The notes below the pieces were generated by a model, which did not search any database, had not been told where the DNA came from, and saw only the letters and a list, made by a program, of their open reading frames with translations. A stretch of 64,000 bases of DNA from Posidonia oceanica (lineage: Eukaryota > Streptophyta > Magnoliopsida > Alismatales > Posidoniaceae): assembly GCA_037176725.1 (NCBI GenBank), contig JAZBRS010000060.1, positions 58,370,001-58,434,000 of the forward strand, in the 5' to 3' direction. The position numbers were made by a program, and so were the translations under genes. Shown here in pieces: positions 1-12,200 of the stretch; positions within the stretch are counted from its first letter, which is position 1, and each line of letters begins with the position of its first letter.

Positions 1-1964
1 CGAACCTCCGGGAACTTCAGGAGCGATGCCACCTTTGGCAAGATGACTGTGAGTGGTTCCACCAGTGGGGTGAAATTCCGCCTCTCAGTGGGTGGTCTTC
101 TTTGCCTTGGGTACGGGCCTTGCTGAACCGGTGCGGCAGGATAGACCGGTCTAGCGGTGGTTGTGATGTGCGGTGTGTGTGGGTTCCTCGGTGCAGGAGC
201 GTACACCATCTGAGCTGGGGCAGGCCGAGACGGCAAGCGAACAGGCACAGCAGGAGAATCGACGAATGCAACAGCGGGCTTCGGCGAGTCCTTCCTCTTT
301 GGGCGGTTGTTGTTGCTGCCGCTGCTGTTGTTGTTGGAGATGCTGCTGTTGGCACTGTTGCTGCTGATCGCTGCCTACTTAGCGAACGCAGAGAGAGCCG
401 AGAAGTTGCCACTCCGCAAAGAACTCTCTACGCGCGCTCCAGCTCTGATGAGTGCCGCGAAAGTAGTGACTGGCTGAATGCTAAGCAGAGCTCCGAGAGA
501 TGGCTGCGCCCCTTTGATAACGATCTCGATAGACTCCTCGTCAGAGGGTCTATCTCGAACCTGAGAGGCAAGGGCGCGCCAGCGGCCGACGTACTCCCCG
601 AACGGCTCGCCAGGGTTTTGCTTGATGGCGATCAAGTCCGCCCTCTTTGGGACAAGATCGAGGTTGAAGGAGTATTGCTCCAGGAACGCCTGACTGAGGT
701 CATTCCAAGTCTTGATGGCTGACATATCGAGTGATGTGAACCACTTGAGTGCCGACCCGGTCAAACTCTTCTGGAACAAGCGGATCAGCAACCTCTCGTC
801 AGCCTGAAGCTGAGCGAGATCACCGCAATACGCCTTCAGGTGTGCTACGGGGCAGCCCCTACCATTATATTTCTCGAAGTCCGGGATTTTGAACTTCGGA
901 GGGAGTACCGCCTCTGGAAAACAGCAGAGGTCTCGGAATTGGTAGGTCTAGTGCTCAGTACCCTGCACTAGTCGTAGTGCTTTCTCCAAGACGTCCATCC
1001 GGTTATTGATGGGGTCTGGGATTGCTGCTGTAGGAGAGGGATCAGCAGGGGTAGTGAGCACATACGCCGAATGGGTCGCACCTAAGTGCTCCTCCGGATC
1101 TACCATAGCGTCGCCTGGTGGAGCAACGGGATGGCCGGCGTATCCGTGCTGGGGGATAGTGTATGCAGGAGTGTATGCAGGATGCTGGACTTGGTGGAGA
1201 GGAGAAGAATAAATGCCATGCTGTGATGGGACAGGGGGAGGATGACGGAGCACCAGTTGCTGTACAGGCGGGGTGCCAGACAGCGAGCCAGTGAGGTACT
1301 GGGCTCCAGCCGGTCCAAAGGGTTGACCACCAGAAGGAAGTGGAGCATGCTGTGCTAAGTGTTGTGCAGGAGGCGGTAAACGAGCCCCCATCGTCGGAAC
1401 CGTGAGCAGTTGCGATGATGGTCGAGGCGGAGGTGCAGAGGTTGATGCAAGAAATGCAGGAACTGGCCTTGGAGGAACCTTAGGAACGACAGAAGCAGAA
1501 GGAGGACGAACTGATAGAGCCATGCCCTGCAGTCTCTGGGCGAGCTCCATCAAGTGCTGGTACTGCGCTTCGGGCGTCTCGGCAGTGGGGACGCTGAAGT
1601 GCAGTGCCGGTGGGGGCTGAGAAACAAGTGGCACGGACACAGACTGTCCGGGAGGGAAGGATTCTACAGAAAGAGTCGCAGCAGCGGTGGAAGGGATGTC
1701 GAAAGCGACGTATCCCTGGGACGGAGGGGGCAGTGGCGTCTCCGAAACGCGAGTAACGGCCATCAAGATAGATTCGGCGACCGGATCCGGAGGAAGGGAG
1801 GCTTGCCACTGTCCCGGGGTGTACTGAGAACCTAGAGACGTCAGAGGAGGAAACCCTGGCGTCGGAGGGGGAACAAGAGGGACAGAAGGAGCAACCAGAG
1901 GGGCCGGAACGGAAACACCCTCCGTGACAGGGGTAAAAGAGGGCTCACTAACGTACTGGGCCAT
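1..1964 (-). pseudogene. gag: Gag polyprotein of element A, partial, two premature stops
   Basis: Structural polyprotein that would form the retrotransposon's cytoplasmic particle. I place the start at the ATG at 1964 (reading MAQYVSEPSF); the frame stays open upstream to 2123, but only through a TTG. The first 330 residues or so are rich in Pro, Ser and Gln and look disordered. A retrotransposon gag (capsid-like) domain follows at about 930-380, with segments such as LIRLFQKSLTG and LKWFTSLDMSAIKTWNDL. Two in-frame TAG stops break it, at 948-950 and 375-377. At both places element B has CAG (Gln), so these are C-to-T changes. The frame continues left of 375 in the Asn/Ser-rich region seen in B and is cut by the window edge before the zinc knuckle. 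It cannot make a full-length Gag. Confidence 0.88.
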
Positions 1965-3282
1965 TGCTGACCTAGAGCGCGTGAGAACAGGGCTGCGACG
2001 AGTATTCAAACGGTGAGTCCTACGAGGAGCTATCGTCGCAAGTGCGGATAGCTCGGAAGGGGAATGGTCGCGAACTAAGTCGCAAAAGGGCGTCAACGAG
2101 GGTCGATACTCGAGCTCTGGCAAAGGGAAACTCGCTTACCGATCACGCTGACACAACAGAAGGAAATTAGGGTTAGCAACTAAGAGATGAATGCAAATGA
2201 GTTAGTTAAGTGGCGTGAATGATATGCATGCTTTCTAGTATGCCCCCTCTTTCCTAACTAGTGTTTCCTAGCAAGGTTGTCTACTTCGGGTATCCCTGGA
2301 TGTACGGGTCACCGACTCAGGTCAGAAAAAGTAGGTCCCCTGCCTAACTCCTGGCCCAAAGCTCAGGTAATGACAGGGTGGTGCGTTGGTGGCCTCTACC
2401 CCGCCAAAGCGTGGGTGGTACCCTCTACTAACACCGACACGACCCCCGGACAAGGAGGGGACGGACTGACCAACTTATGCCACGCCCAAAGCAGTGGAAT
2501 AAGAGGCCGGGACCGTCCTTCGCAGACTAGTAGGTGGACTCAGAGGAGAAGAATGCATGCCCTATATGATGCTTATGCAAAATGATTAGAGTTTTTTTTA
2601 TATCTTGCACATTTTATTAACCAAAGGGGGTGAAGGATTGTTTGTAGTCTCTAGTTACCCCTAGAAGTTCTTTTTACTTGCATTTTTTAGTTAACCATGG
2701 GGGAAGCAGGCAAGTTTCTACTGTCCTAAGCATGGCAAGTGCAAAAGGGAAGAAAATCAGTCAAAATGGCAAGCAACCATCATACAACACATCAAAAGGC
2801 ATGTTCATGGCATGTGCGAGTGTTTGTGAACATGATGGTGAAAAAGAAACATTCATCAAGTCAAAAGACAGGTAAGCATGGCATGTGCGTGTGTAGTGAC
2901 ATAGCAAGGGTGTAAAGGAAGCATTCATCATCCAAAAAGCATGTATTTTAGCCAAGCAAAGTATGTAGACATGTAATGTGCAAGAATTAAAGCAATAATG
3001 AGCAAGTAAGACTAAGTAAGGTAAAAGTAAGCAGACTGTAAAAGAAATATCAGCATAAGCAAGGCAATAAGTGAATAAACAAGCAAATAAGCGAAGCCAA
3101 GCAAAAGAAAGCGCAAACCGAGGCGAAAAGGGTGCAAAACCTAAGCAAAGTAGCCACGAAGCAACTTGCTAGGAGTTTGCACAGAAAAGCGAGCAAAACA
3201 GGCGAAGAAGGCACACAAGGCAGACAAAGCTGCAAAACAGGCGAGCGAAGAAGCCGGGAACGAAAGCCGGAGTCTAGTCTCA
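1965..3282 (-). other. Untranslated leader of element A between PBS and gag
   Basis: About 1.3 kb with no convincing ORF, homologous along its length to the leader of element B (62437-63753). The part near the PBS is rich in AGCAAG/GCAAAG-like words. The part near gag holds a well conserved block (about 2240-2590). I see no extra protein such as the ORF1 that some Ogre elements carry ahead of gag. Packaging and dimerisation signals would be expected here, but none can be assigned from sequence alone. Confidence 0.7.
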
Positions 3283-3300
3283 TCCCCAGCGGAGTCGCCA
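3283..3300 (-). other. Primer-binding site of element A (tRNA-Arg type)
   Basis: The plus strand reads TCCCCAGCGGAGTCGCCA, which looks like the last 18 bases of a mature tRNA including CCA, so the minus (sense) strand is its complement. From general knowledge this tail matches plant tRNA-Arg, the primer typical of Ogre/Tat elements. It is one base (3301) away from the LTR end at 3302, the usual spacing. The tRNA identity is from memory and was not checked by a search. Confidence 0.82.
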
Positions 3301-6300
3301 CTGTAGCGATCCCGATCGGAATCAGGCTCGCTAAATATAGCGGCGATTGAGATCCGAGGAAGAGGCTCAACTCGAAAACACCTGAAATCGAGAAGAAAAA
3401 GGGAAGATAAGACAAATCAGAGTCGCCACCACGTCTATTAACGGGAGACGAGGAAAACCGGGGAAATGCGTGGATCAACACGCAAAACCAAGCAAGGAAT
3501 GCAAAGCAAAGCAATGCAAAGGAAGATAAATGCAAACAAATGCAAAATAGATGACTCTAGCCTAGGATAAAGGCAGTATGGTCATTGCGGGCCAAAAGAC
3601 AGGGTAAGGACTCCTATTACGTGCGGGGAAGGTATTAGGCACCCCCGACACGCCCGAAAATCGGTCTTTCTAGGCTTACGCTCGCATACGCAGGGGAATG
3701 CAGGATTGAATGCCTATGTGCCTATGAATGCCTGAATGAATGCTCAAGGTGTGCTCTAAGTGGGAAGAAACAAAGCAAAGAAGTAAACGTGCTTTCTAAA
3801 TGCTCAGCTGCGCTGTCCGTGTTCCGAATTAGGCGAAACCTAACTCGTGAGAACTCCAAGCAGTAAGCATCACAGCCCTATATGCAAATGCAAGCGAGAA
3901 AACAAAACAGCGAGAAAGTCATGCAATGCGATCGACATACGAGGGAAAACGGCGCAAAACACGTAAAACGAGACGAGAAATGAGCAACGCACGCAAAACG
4001 ACGCAAAGGAGCGAAACCGGCGCGCAAGACAAGACGAGAAAACAGAAAGGCACGCAAAACGAGCGGAAAACAAGGCAACACACAAAACGAGACAAGAAAA
4101 CAGAAGGGCACGCAAAACGGTGCCAAAACGAGAGCAGGCACGCAAAACGGTGCCAAAACAGCGAAGCAAAACTTCGGAAAAAGCCATGAGAATGCAAGAA
4201 TGCAGAAAGTGATTAGAAAAGGTCAAAGGGGAGTCAAAACAACGCGTGTGTAAGAACAGACGTCATTCAGGACCACTCAGAGTAGGTGTGAAGACCTACA
4301 GAGGGGAGAGTGTGCAAACGGAGGGATTACCACCTCTTTGCGACTGTTTCCCACTAAACCGTTCCACGGTGTGTCTCGCATGCTGCCCAAAGCTCGCGAT
4401 GCGATCGGATCGTGGAAAAGGAGGAAGAAAGTCACATAAGGTGGCGAATCCAGGGAGAACGCAACACAAAACGCACAGGGGAACGCGAAACGAGGATTCG
4501 AATAGACAAGTAGAAAGGGGAAGTCCTATTCTACATGCTCAAAGAGACGGAAAGCGAAAACAAGGAAGACTGTGCAAATGGTATGCAAATGAATGCAATG
4601 CAGGGGTTCAGGAGGACATACCTGGAGATCCGAGAGTCTGATCTGAAATCTGTCTGGTCCATGCTGAAGAGCGCTTTACTGCGGTCGCCTGGGCAGCTTA
4701 CTTGAGAAGATCCAACGGCCGGATTGGAAGATATCGCAGCTTCAAGATAGAAGGGCCAGAACAGGGGAGAAGAACAGATCTAGGTGTTCAAGAGGTCCTA
4801 GGGATGTGCAAAAGGGTCCTCCCAAGTGAAAGGGAGCTAAAAGTGCTTAGTGTGTGCAAGAAGATGCTAGAATGCAAGACTGAATGAATGCAGGATGCAT
4901 TCAAAAGCAAGAAAAAGTAAAGAAAAGAAACTGGGAAAAACCAGGAGTTCAGAAAGCATTTTGAAAAAGAAAAGGGGCTAAAAGTGCAAATTTTCCAGAA
5001 AACAGGGCTCCATGGGAAAGGATTTTGAAAACGGGGGAAGACAGAGGTCCATTTTGCAAAAAAAACTAAGCTCAGAAAGGTGTTTTGAAAAGAGGGTATG
5101 CTTTGAAAGAGATTTTGAAACCAAAGAGAGGTCAGAGTGCAATTTTGAAAAAAACTAGGGTCTAAAATGCAATTTCTCCAGAAAACAAGGTTCCAGGGAG
5201 TCTGGGAATACTAGTGGAAGGTCTGCATGAAATTTGGTAGGCATAGGAGCTAGAATGCAACCTAGGGGCAAAATGGTCTTTTCATATGACTTTTTAAAAC
5301 ATGCAAGGACCTAGGTGTGATTTTGAAATCATGCAGGGGTTGAAAATGCAATTTAGCATGGAAAATATGCTCTGAAAATTAAATGACAGGACCACAGTGC
5401 AATTTTTGGAAAATATGGGGTCAAAAATGCAATGCAGTAAGCTAAAAATGCATGCAACAGTTACTGTCCATTTAAAATGGACCTAAATGCAAATATGCAA
5501 AAGCAGAAGGTTGAAAATGCAATGCAGTATGCAAAAATAAAAAATAAATCCTAAGTTGCTACAGTGCAATGGGGCTACATGCTAAAACAGTAAATTACAG
5601 GGACTCAGACTGCAATATTATATGGTAAAGTATATGCAGTTAAATGAAATGATTTAGTGCAGGACCTATATGCAAAAATCGAAAACAGAGGGGCTAAAAT
5701 GCAAAATATTACAACAGCACAGCACAGTAAACGGACCACATTGCAAATACTGAAAAACATAAACAGATCATACAATTTAGCAAAGTATTTAATTAAAAAT
5801 CAAGTAGGATAAATGAAATAAGGACTGGAATGTAAAAATGAGAAAACTTAGGACAGACATGCAATATTTACCCTAAAACTATATAAACTGAAAAATAAGT
5901 AAACAGTAATCGGCCGACGGCCGTGAGCACTGTAGCAGCAAGCTGCCAGTGCTCGCGACCGCCGGCACAGGGCAGCTGGAGACGCGGAGACCGGCGGAGG
6001 TGCTGCTCCTGGGGCCGACGGAGGCAGGGCGACGATCGGCGAGGGGCGACGATGCATGGAACGCGCCGGAATGCCCACCGGAGGTCTGCAGGACTTCTGG
6101 AACTCGGTCCGGCCACTCGACGCAGCGGAGCCGCGTTCTGAAGACCGGAGGAGCCTCCTGCCGTCCGTGCGGAGCTCCGGGGATCGTCGGGGTCGAGTTT
6201 CGCTGGCTGGAGCGTCGTGATGTCCGGAGAACGTCGCCGGAGAAGAAGAGTCTGACCGGAGCTTGACTCGGAGCAGGACAGCCGGAAAGTCTATTCTAGA

Positions 6301-7296
6301 GGGCAGGGAAGCAAGAGAAGAAGGAGAGGAAGCTAATGGAAACGAGATTTACCTCTTCCCGCGTCTGGATCGTCCCCCCGACGTCAGCGGCTTCAGCAGT
6401 CGCCGGTGAAGACCGTCCGGTCGCTGCGGGCGTCGTCCGTCGCTCGCGAGGGTTGGAGTGACTTCAGAACGTCCCTCCGATGCTTCCCAGGTGGTCAGAC
6501 GGAAGCTGCGCAGCTCGGGTGGTGATTCGGCTGATTTGGGTTCGTCTGATACTGCCGGAGGTGGGGAGAGGCTGTTGCTGCTCCTCGGGTTGAATGGGGC
6601 CTTCTGGAAGATTGCTGGAGGTCCGGTGAGGCTTCCTGAAGGGTTGGATTGCTATTCTGGAGAATGTGGAGAGAGTTTGAGAGCAGGGTTGATTCTGGGT
6701 CTGATGGTGACACAGGTGTTTGTAGTGTGGTGTGAAGTCTGTAGTGGATGGCTTGGTTTGCTGTCGGAGGCTCTGGAAAGGTGATGGCTTGGTGGATACT
6801 CAGGTGAATTTTGGGGGAAGGCTGTATGCTGAGGTGATGGGAATTGTGAAGTGAGTTGCGCTGGGTTGCGGGTGGCTTCAGGTGATATTTCAGAGGGTGA
6901 TTAGGCGGTGAAAAGGCAATGGGAAATCGGGGGAGGAAGGCTGGCTGTTGGGTGAGATTTAGGAAGCAATGGGGAGAAGTGTGGAGGCTGTGAAGGTTGC
7001 TGGATTATTGGAAGAGATGGGGGAGGGTCTGCTGGGGATTTCTGAAGGGAGATGAGAGGGGTCTGGGTGGAGATTGCTCAGGAATGGAGGGCTCTCTCCG
7101 GGATGCCAAGGAGGCTCTTAGACCGCTCTCTCTCACTGCTCTCTCTGGAGTTGGAGGATGAAGAGGAAGAAGGAAGAATGGTCTCTCAGGCAGAGGAAGT
7201 TGCAATGGAGTCGCTCTGATTCACTCTCTGGTTTCTCTCTGGGTTTGCTTGCACTGATTGCCAACTGAAGACCTCTGTTGGTGGAACGAACGGGAG

Positions 7297-7304
7297 CTTA
7301 TATG
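7297..7304 (-). promoter_or_regulatory. Candidate TATA box in LTR of element A
   Basis: The minus strand reads CATATAAG followed by CTCCCGTTCG, at the junction between the AT-rich U3 and the GC/CT-rich downstream part. The solo LTR has GATATAAGTGCCC at the matching place (55292). Position conservation supports a Pol II core promoter; the transcription start would lie roughly 25-35 bases downstream, near 7265-7275. Confidence 0.5.
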
Positions 7305-8723
7305 GGGAGAGACCGGTTGCTGGCGCGCTGCTGATTTTGAATTCAACGGCGGCCACTGCAGCAGAGAAGATTGAGGCGACCGGCTCCGGAAAAGCTGCTG
7401 AGACGGGGAGACGGCGAGCTGCTGTAGACGACGGGATGGACGGTTGAATTCGAACGGATGGAGGGAAGACTGTTGGCAGCAGCTCGCGGGAAGGGAACTG
7501 TGGAAAAAAAGAAAAAACACAGAGGAAAGCCGAGGAAGAAGAAGGGTAGGGATGGCGCGTGGGCCGGACCGTGCGGGGGCCGAAAAAAGGAAAAAAAAGA
7601 AATAAAAGAGAAACGGGCCAGTTTAAGCCCAGTAAGGAAAAATAAGAAGGAAAGAAGGAAAATAGGAAAGAAAGAGAGGGTAGAATGGGGAAATAAAATA
7701 GGTAAAGATAAACTAAAAACAAATAAAAATGCCAGGAGGATTGTGCTGTAGGTTAGGATTTTAATTGAGATTTTTAATGGTGATTTTGAGTTGATTAATG
7801 TGTTTTGGGCTTGATTAGGGTTTTAAGATTTTGGTTTTGTCTTTAATTGGTTTTTACTTGATTAAATGTTTGTTAAACCCTTTTTAAATTGTTTTTAAAA
7901 ATTGTGCTTCCCTTGTTGGATATTTAAAATGTTGATTAGGATTTTTTGGGATTTATTTCGTATTAATTTAGGGTTGGTTTTAGATTTTAAAGTTGTAGTC
8001 TTCTTAGGGTTTCTTTCTTTTAAGTCTTTTAAGTTATGTTTGGATTTTTATTTTGTTGATTTTTCTTGAAGTTTTTAGTTGGATTTTTCTGGTTTGATAG
8101 GGTGTTTTTTAAGCTTTTCAGATGTGTTTTCTCTTTTCCTTTTTTATTAAGTTTTAACTTGTTGTTTTTGTTTTTTTTATGTTTATTAGGTTAGGTCTTT
8201 TGCCCTTTTTAATTACTTGTTTTAGTGTTTGATTTTTTAATTCTCCTTCTTGGGTTTGTTTTTTAATTCTTTTAGTGGGGTTTTTACCTTTGGTTGGTTT
8301 TGATTTTATTTTAGCTTTTTCCTTGATTTTTCAGTGTTTTCTTTTGATTAGCTTTGCATCTTTTAGTTTGCATGCTTGGTTTTCTTTTTAGCTTGCTTAG
8401 GTTAAGTTTAAGTTGTTAATGGCTTGTTTAACATTTTTTAGTTGTTTTTCTTAGGATTCTGATTTGTTTATTTTATGTTTTGAGATTTTACAGATTTTTA
8501 TGGGTTTTTGTGGACTTTTGCAGAAGGGAGAAAAGGAAAAGAGAAGGAGGAAAGAAATGGGAAAAAGAGGGAGATAAAAGGAAAAAGGATAGGTTGGAGG
8601 AAAACGATTTTTAAAAATTTCAGAAAAAGTGTTAAAAATAAAGTAAAAATAGGGATAAGGTAGAGGAAGGATAGAAGCACAGAGAGGGCCCACAGCCAGA
8701 CCAGAAAAAGGACAAGCAAGGGA

Positions 8724-8790
8724 TGAAAAGAGAGATGATAATCAGGAGAGAGAGAGGAGAGAGAAAATGATAATCCCGGAGAGAGAAAAG
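8724..8790 (-). promoter_or_regulatory. (GA)n/(CT)n tract with GATAAT words in U3 of LTR A
   Basis: Runs of GAGAGAGA interleaved with GATAATC and GATAATCCC. The same tract is present in the element B LTR (about 43969-44038) and, reversed, in the solo LTR (about 53817-53880). Such tracts can bind plant BBR/BPC GAGA-binding factors, but regulatory use here is inference only. Confidence 0.35.
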
Positions 8791-9208
8791 GATAATTTGG
8801 GTGGAAGAGGGTCTTAATGGTCTCGAAATTGGGTGAAAATTGGTGAGTGGGTAGTCTAGGGTTAGAAGTGTTGGGTCTAAGGTTTTGGTTTGATTTTAAG
8901 GGGGTTTCAGAGGGGTTTCAAGGTGTGGAAGAAGGGTAGTTTCTCCTAGGTTTTCTAGGGTTTTTGAGGATGGGTTGAGCTTGGAAATTTCTAGGTTTTT
9001 GGATAGGCTTGTTGGGTGGATAGTGGTGGGTTTTCCTATGGATTTTGGTTAGGTTTTGAGGTTGGGAAGGGGGGTAAAGGTTTGGGTCAAGATAGGTTGA
9101 TTTTGAAGGGTAGAGAGGAGAATTAGGGCTAGGGTTTGGTTGGGGTTTGATCCAGCAATCACCAGGAGGGCTCCAAGGATCCGGGCCTGCCAAGATGGGG
9201 TGTCAACA

Positions 9209-12200
9209 ATAGGTCCGAAACCTAACCTTCTGGTCGATAAGTCCTAAACTTATCACTATCCTTTTCCTTTGCGGTCGATATGTCCGAAACCTATCCTTCC
9301 AGTCGATAACTCCGAATCTTATCACTTTTGTTTTCCATTGCGGTCGATAGATCTGAAACCTAGCCAACCGGTCGAAAAGTCCGAAACTTATCACTTTTCT
9401 TTTCCTTTGCGGTCGATAGGTCCGAAACCTATCCTTTCGGTCCATAAGTCCGTAACTTATCACTTTTCTTTTCCTTTGCTGTCGATAGCTATGAAACCTA
9501 TCCTTCCGATCGATAAGTCCGAAACTTATCACTTTTCTTTTCCTTTGCAGTTGATAGGTCCGAAACCTATCCTTCCAGTCGATATGTCCGAAACATATCA
9601 CTTTTCTTTTCCTTTGCGGTCGATTGGTCCGAAACCAATCCTTCTGGTCGTTAAGTCTGAAACCAATCACTTTTCTTTTCCATTGTGGTTGATAGGTCCG
9701 AAACCTATCCTTACGGTCGATAAGTCCGAAACTTATCACTTTTCTTTTGCTTTGCGGTCGATAGGTCCGAAACCTATCCTTCCGGTCGATAAGTCCAAAA
9801 CCTATCACTTTTCTTATCCTTTGCGGTCGTTAGGTCCGTAACCTATCCATCCGATCGATAAGTCCGAAACTTATCACTTTTCTTTTCCTTTGCGGTCGAT
9901 AGGTCTGAAACCTATCCTTCCGGTCGATAAGTCCGAAACTTATCACATTTCTTTTCCTTTGCGGTCGATAGGTCCGAAACCTAACCCCCCGGTCGATAAG
10001 TCCGAATAGATCACTTTTCATTACCTTTGCGGTCGATAGGTCCGAAGCCAATCCTTCCGGTCGATAAGTGCGAAACTTATCACTTTTCTTGTCCTTTGTT
10101 GTCGATAGGTCCGAAACCTATCCTTTCGGTCGATAAGTCCGAAACTTATCACTTTTCTTTTTCTCTGCGGTCGATAGGTCCGAAACCTATCCTTCGGGTC
10201 GATAAGTTTGAAGCATATCACTTTTCTTTTGCTTTGTGGTTGATAGGTCCGAAACCTATCCTTCCAGTGGATAAGACCGAAACTTATCACTTTTCTTTTC
10301 CATTGCGGTCGATAGGTCCGAAACCTATCCCTCCGGTCGTTAAGTCCTAAACTTATCACTTTTCTTTTGCTTCGCGATCGATAGGTCCAAAACCTATCCT
10401 TCCGTTCGATAAGTCTGAACTTATCACTTTTCTTTTCCTTAGTGGTCGATAGGTCAGAAACCTATCCTCCCAGTCGATTAGTCCGAAACTTATCAATTTT
10501 CATTTCCTTTGCGGTCGATTGGTCCAAAACCTATCCTTCCAGTCGATAAGTCAGAAACTTGTCACATTTCATTTCCATTGCAGTCGATAGGTCCGAAACC
10601 TATCCTTCCAGTCCATAAGTCCTAAACTTATCACTTTTCTTTTCCTTTGCAGTCGATAGGTCCGAAACCAATCCTTCCGATCAATAATTCTGAAACTTAT
10701 CACTTTTCATTTCCTTTGTGGTCGCTAGGTTCGAAACCTGTCCTTCCGATCGATTGGTCTCAAACTTATCACTTTTCTTTTCCATTACGATCGGTTGGTC
10801 TGGAACCTATCCTTTCGGTCGATAAGTCCAGAACTAATCACTTTCATTTTCCTTTGCGATTGATAGCTCCGAAACCTATCCGTCCGGTCGATTAGTTTGA
10901 GATTTGTCGCTTTTCATTTCCTTTGCTGTTGATAGGCCCAAAACGTTTCCTTCTGGTCGATAAGTCCGAAAGTTATCACTTTTCCTTTCCTATGCAGTCG
11001 ATAGGTCCGAAACCGAACCGGCTGGTCAATAAGTCCGAAACTTATCACTTTTCTTTTCCTTTGCGGTCGATAGGTCCGAAACCTATCCTTCCGATCCATA
11101 AGTCCGAAACATATCACTTTTCTTTTCCTTTGCTTCGATTGGTCCGAAACCTATCCTTCCGGTCGATAAGTCCAAAACTTATCACTTTTCTTTTCCTTTG
11201 CGGTCGATAGGTCCGAAACCTATCCTCCTGGTCGATAATTCCTAAACTTATCAATTTTCATTTCCTTTGCCTTCGTTAGGCCCGTAACCAAACCTTCTGG
11301 TTGATAAGTCTGAAACTTATCACTTTTCATTTCCTTTGCGGTTGATAGGTCCGAAACCTATCCTTCAGGTCGATAAGTCCGAAACATATCACTTTTCTTT
11401 TCCATCACGGTCGATAGGTCCGAATCCTATCCTTCCGGTCAATAGGTCCGAAACATATCACTTTTCTTTTCTTTGGCGGTCGATAGGTCCGAAACCTATC
11501 TTTCCGGTCGATCAGTCCGAAACTTATCACTTTTCCTTTCCTTTCTGTCGATTGGTTCGAAACCTATCCTTCCGCTCGATAAGTCCGAAACTTATCACTT
11601 TTCTTATCCATTGCAGTCGATTGGTCCGAAACCTATCCACTCGGTCGATAAGTCCTAAACTTATCACTTTTCAATTCCTTTGCGTTCTATAGCTCGAAAT
11701 CTCTGCTTCCGGTCGATAAGTCTGAAACTTATCACTTTTCGTTTCCTTTGCGGTCAATAGGTCTGAAACCAATCCTTCCGGTTGACGAGTCCGAAACTTA
11801 TCACTATTCTTTTCCTTAGCGGTCTATAGGTCAGAAACCAATCCTTCAGGTCGATAAGTCCAAAACTTGTCACTTTTCTTATCCTACGCGGTCGATAGGT
11901 CCGAAACCAATCCATCCGGTCGATAACTCTGAAACTTATCACTTTTCTTTTCCTTTGTGGTCGTTAGGTCCAAAACATATCCATCCGATCGATAAGTCCG
12001 AAACTTATCACTTTTCATTCCGTTGCGGTCGATAGGTCTGAAATCTATCCTTCCGGTCGATAAGACCGAAATATATCTCTTTTCTTTTCCTTTGCGGTTG
12101 ATAGGTCCGAAACCAATCCTTTCGGTTTCTAAGTCCGAAACTAATCACTTTTCAATACCTTTGCGGTCGATAGGACCGAAGCCTATCCTTCCGGTCTATA

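Larger units (their letters stand above)
1..9208 (-). mobile_element. Element A: 5' part of a Tat/Ogre-like Ty3/Gypsy retrotransposon
   Basis: Read on the minus strand, this is a complete 5' LTR (9208 down to 3302), a PBS, a leader of about 1.3 kb and a gag frame that leaves the window at base 1. The outer edge at 9208 ends in the LTR terminal TG, and the next bases (9209-9213, ATAGG) are satellite sequence, so the element sits inside the satellite array. Its protease, polymerase and 3' LTR lie beyond the window. It is the same family as element B: gag proteins are nearly identical, but the LTR differs by many substitutions and indels, so A and B are separate insertions. LTR size, tRNA-Arg-type PBS and gag type support the Tat/Ogre lineage. 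Confidence 0.9.
3302..9208 (-). repeat. 5' LTR of element A (5,907 bp)
   Basis: On the sense (minus) strand it begins TGTTGACACC and ends GATCGCTACA, giving the TG...CA ends of an LTR. The same ends occur at the solo LTR (53408-59282) and the element B 3' LTR (38755-44451). In sense order it holds an AT-rich and polypyrimidine U3; a (GA)n tract at about 8724-8790; a TATA candidate near 7300; a GC-rich segment (about 5920-6560); a long stretch of poly-purine/TGCAAAAT-like words (about 4880-5880); a CGCAAAAC-rich subrepeat block (about 3940-4190); a strongly conserved block near the 3' end (about 3597-3693); and a terminal CGCTA...TAGCG palindrome. There is no coding capacity. A length of 5.9 kb is extreme for LTRs in general but usual for Ogre-like elements. 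Confidence 0.9.

Noticed and set aside
102..722. Plus-strand ORF of 206 residues over gag of element A (and its partner near 60.4-61.2 kb)
   Set aside because: Shadow of the minus-strand gag frame; residues such as the Leu/Cys-rich run come from the reverse complement of Asn-rich codons.
5848..7722. Overlapping ORFs in the GC-rich and CT-rich part of LTR A (and the matching parts of the other LTRs)
   Set aside because: Frames are not conserved among the three LTR copies, and composition alone explains the lack of stops.
8918..9193. Pro-rich ORF (starting MAGPDPWSP) conserved at the 5' end of all three LTRs
   Set aside because: It has only a TTG start, sits in U3 upstream of the TATA candidate, and its similarity reflects LTR homology; the solo LTR copy has an in-frame 3-bp loss and an early end. 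No evidence of translation.
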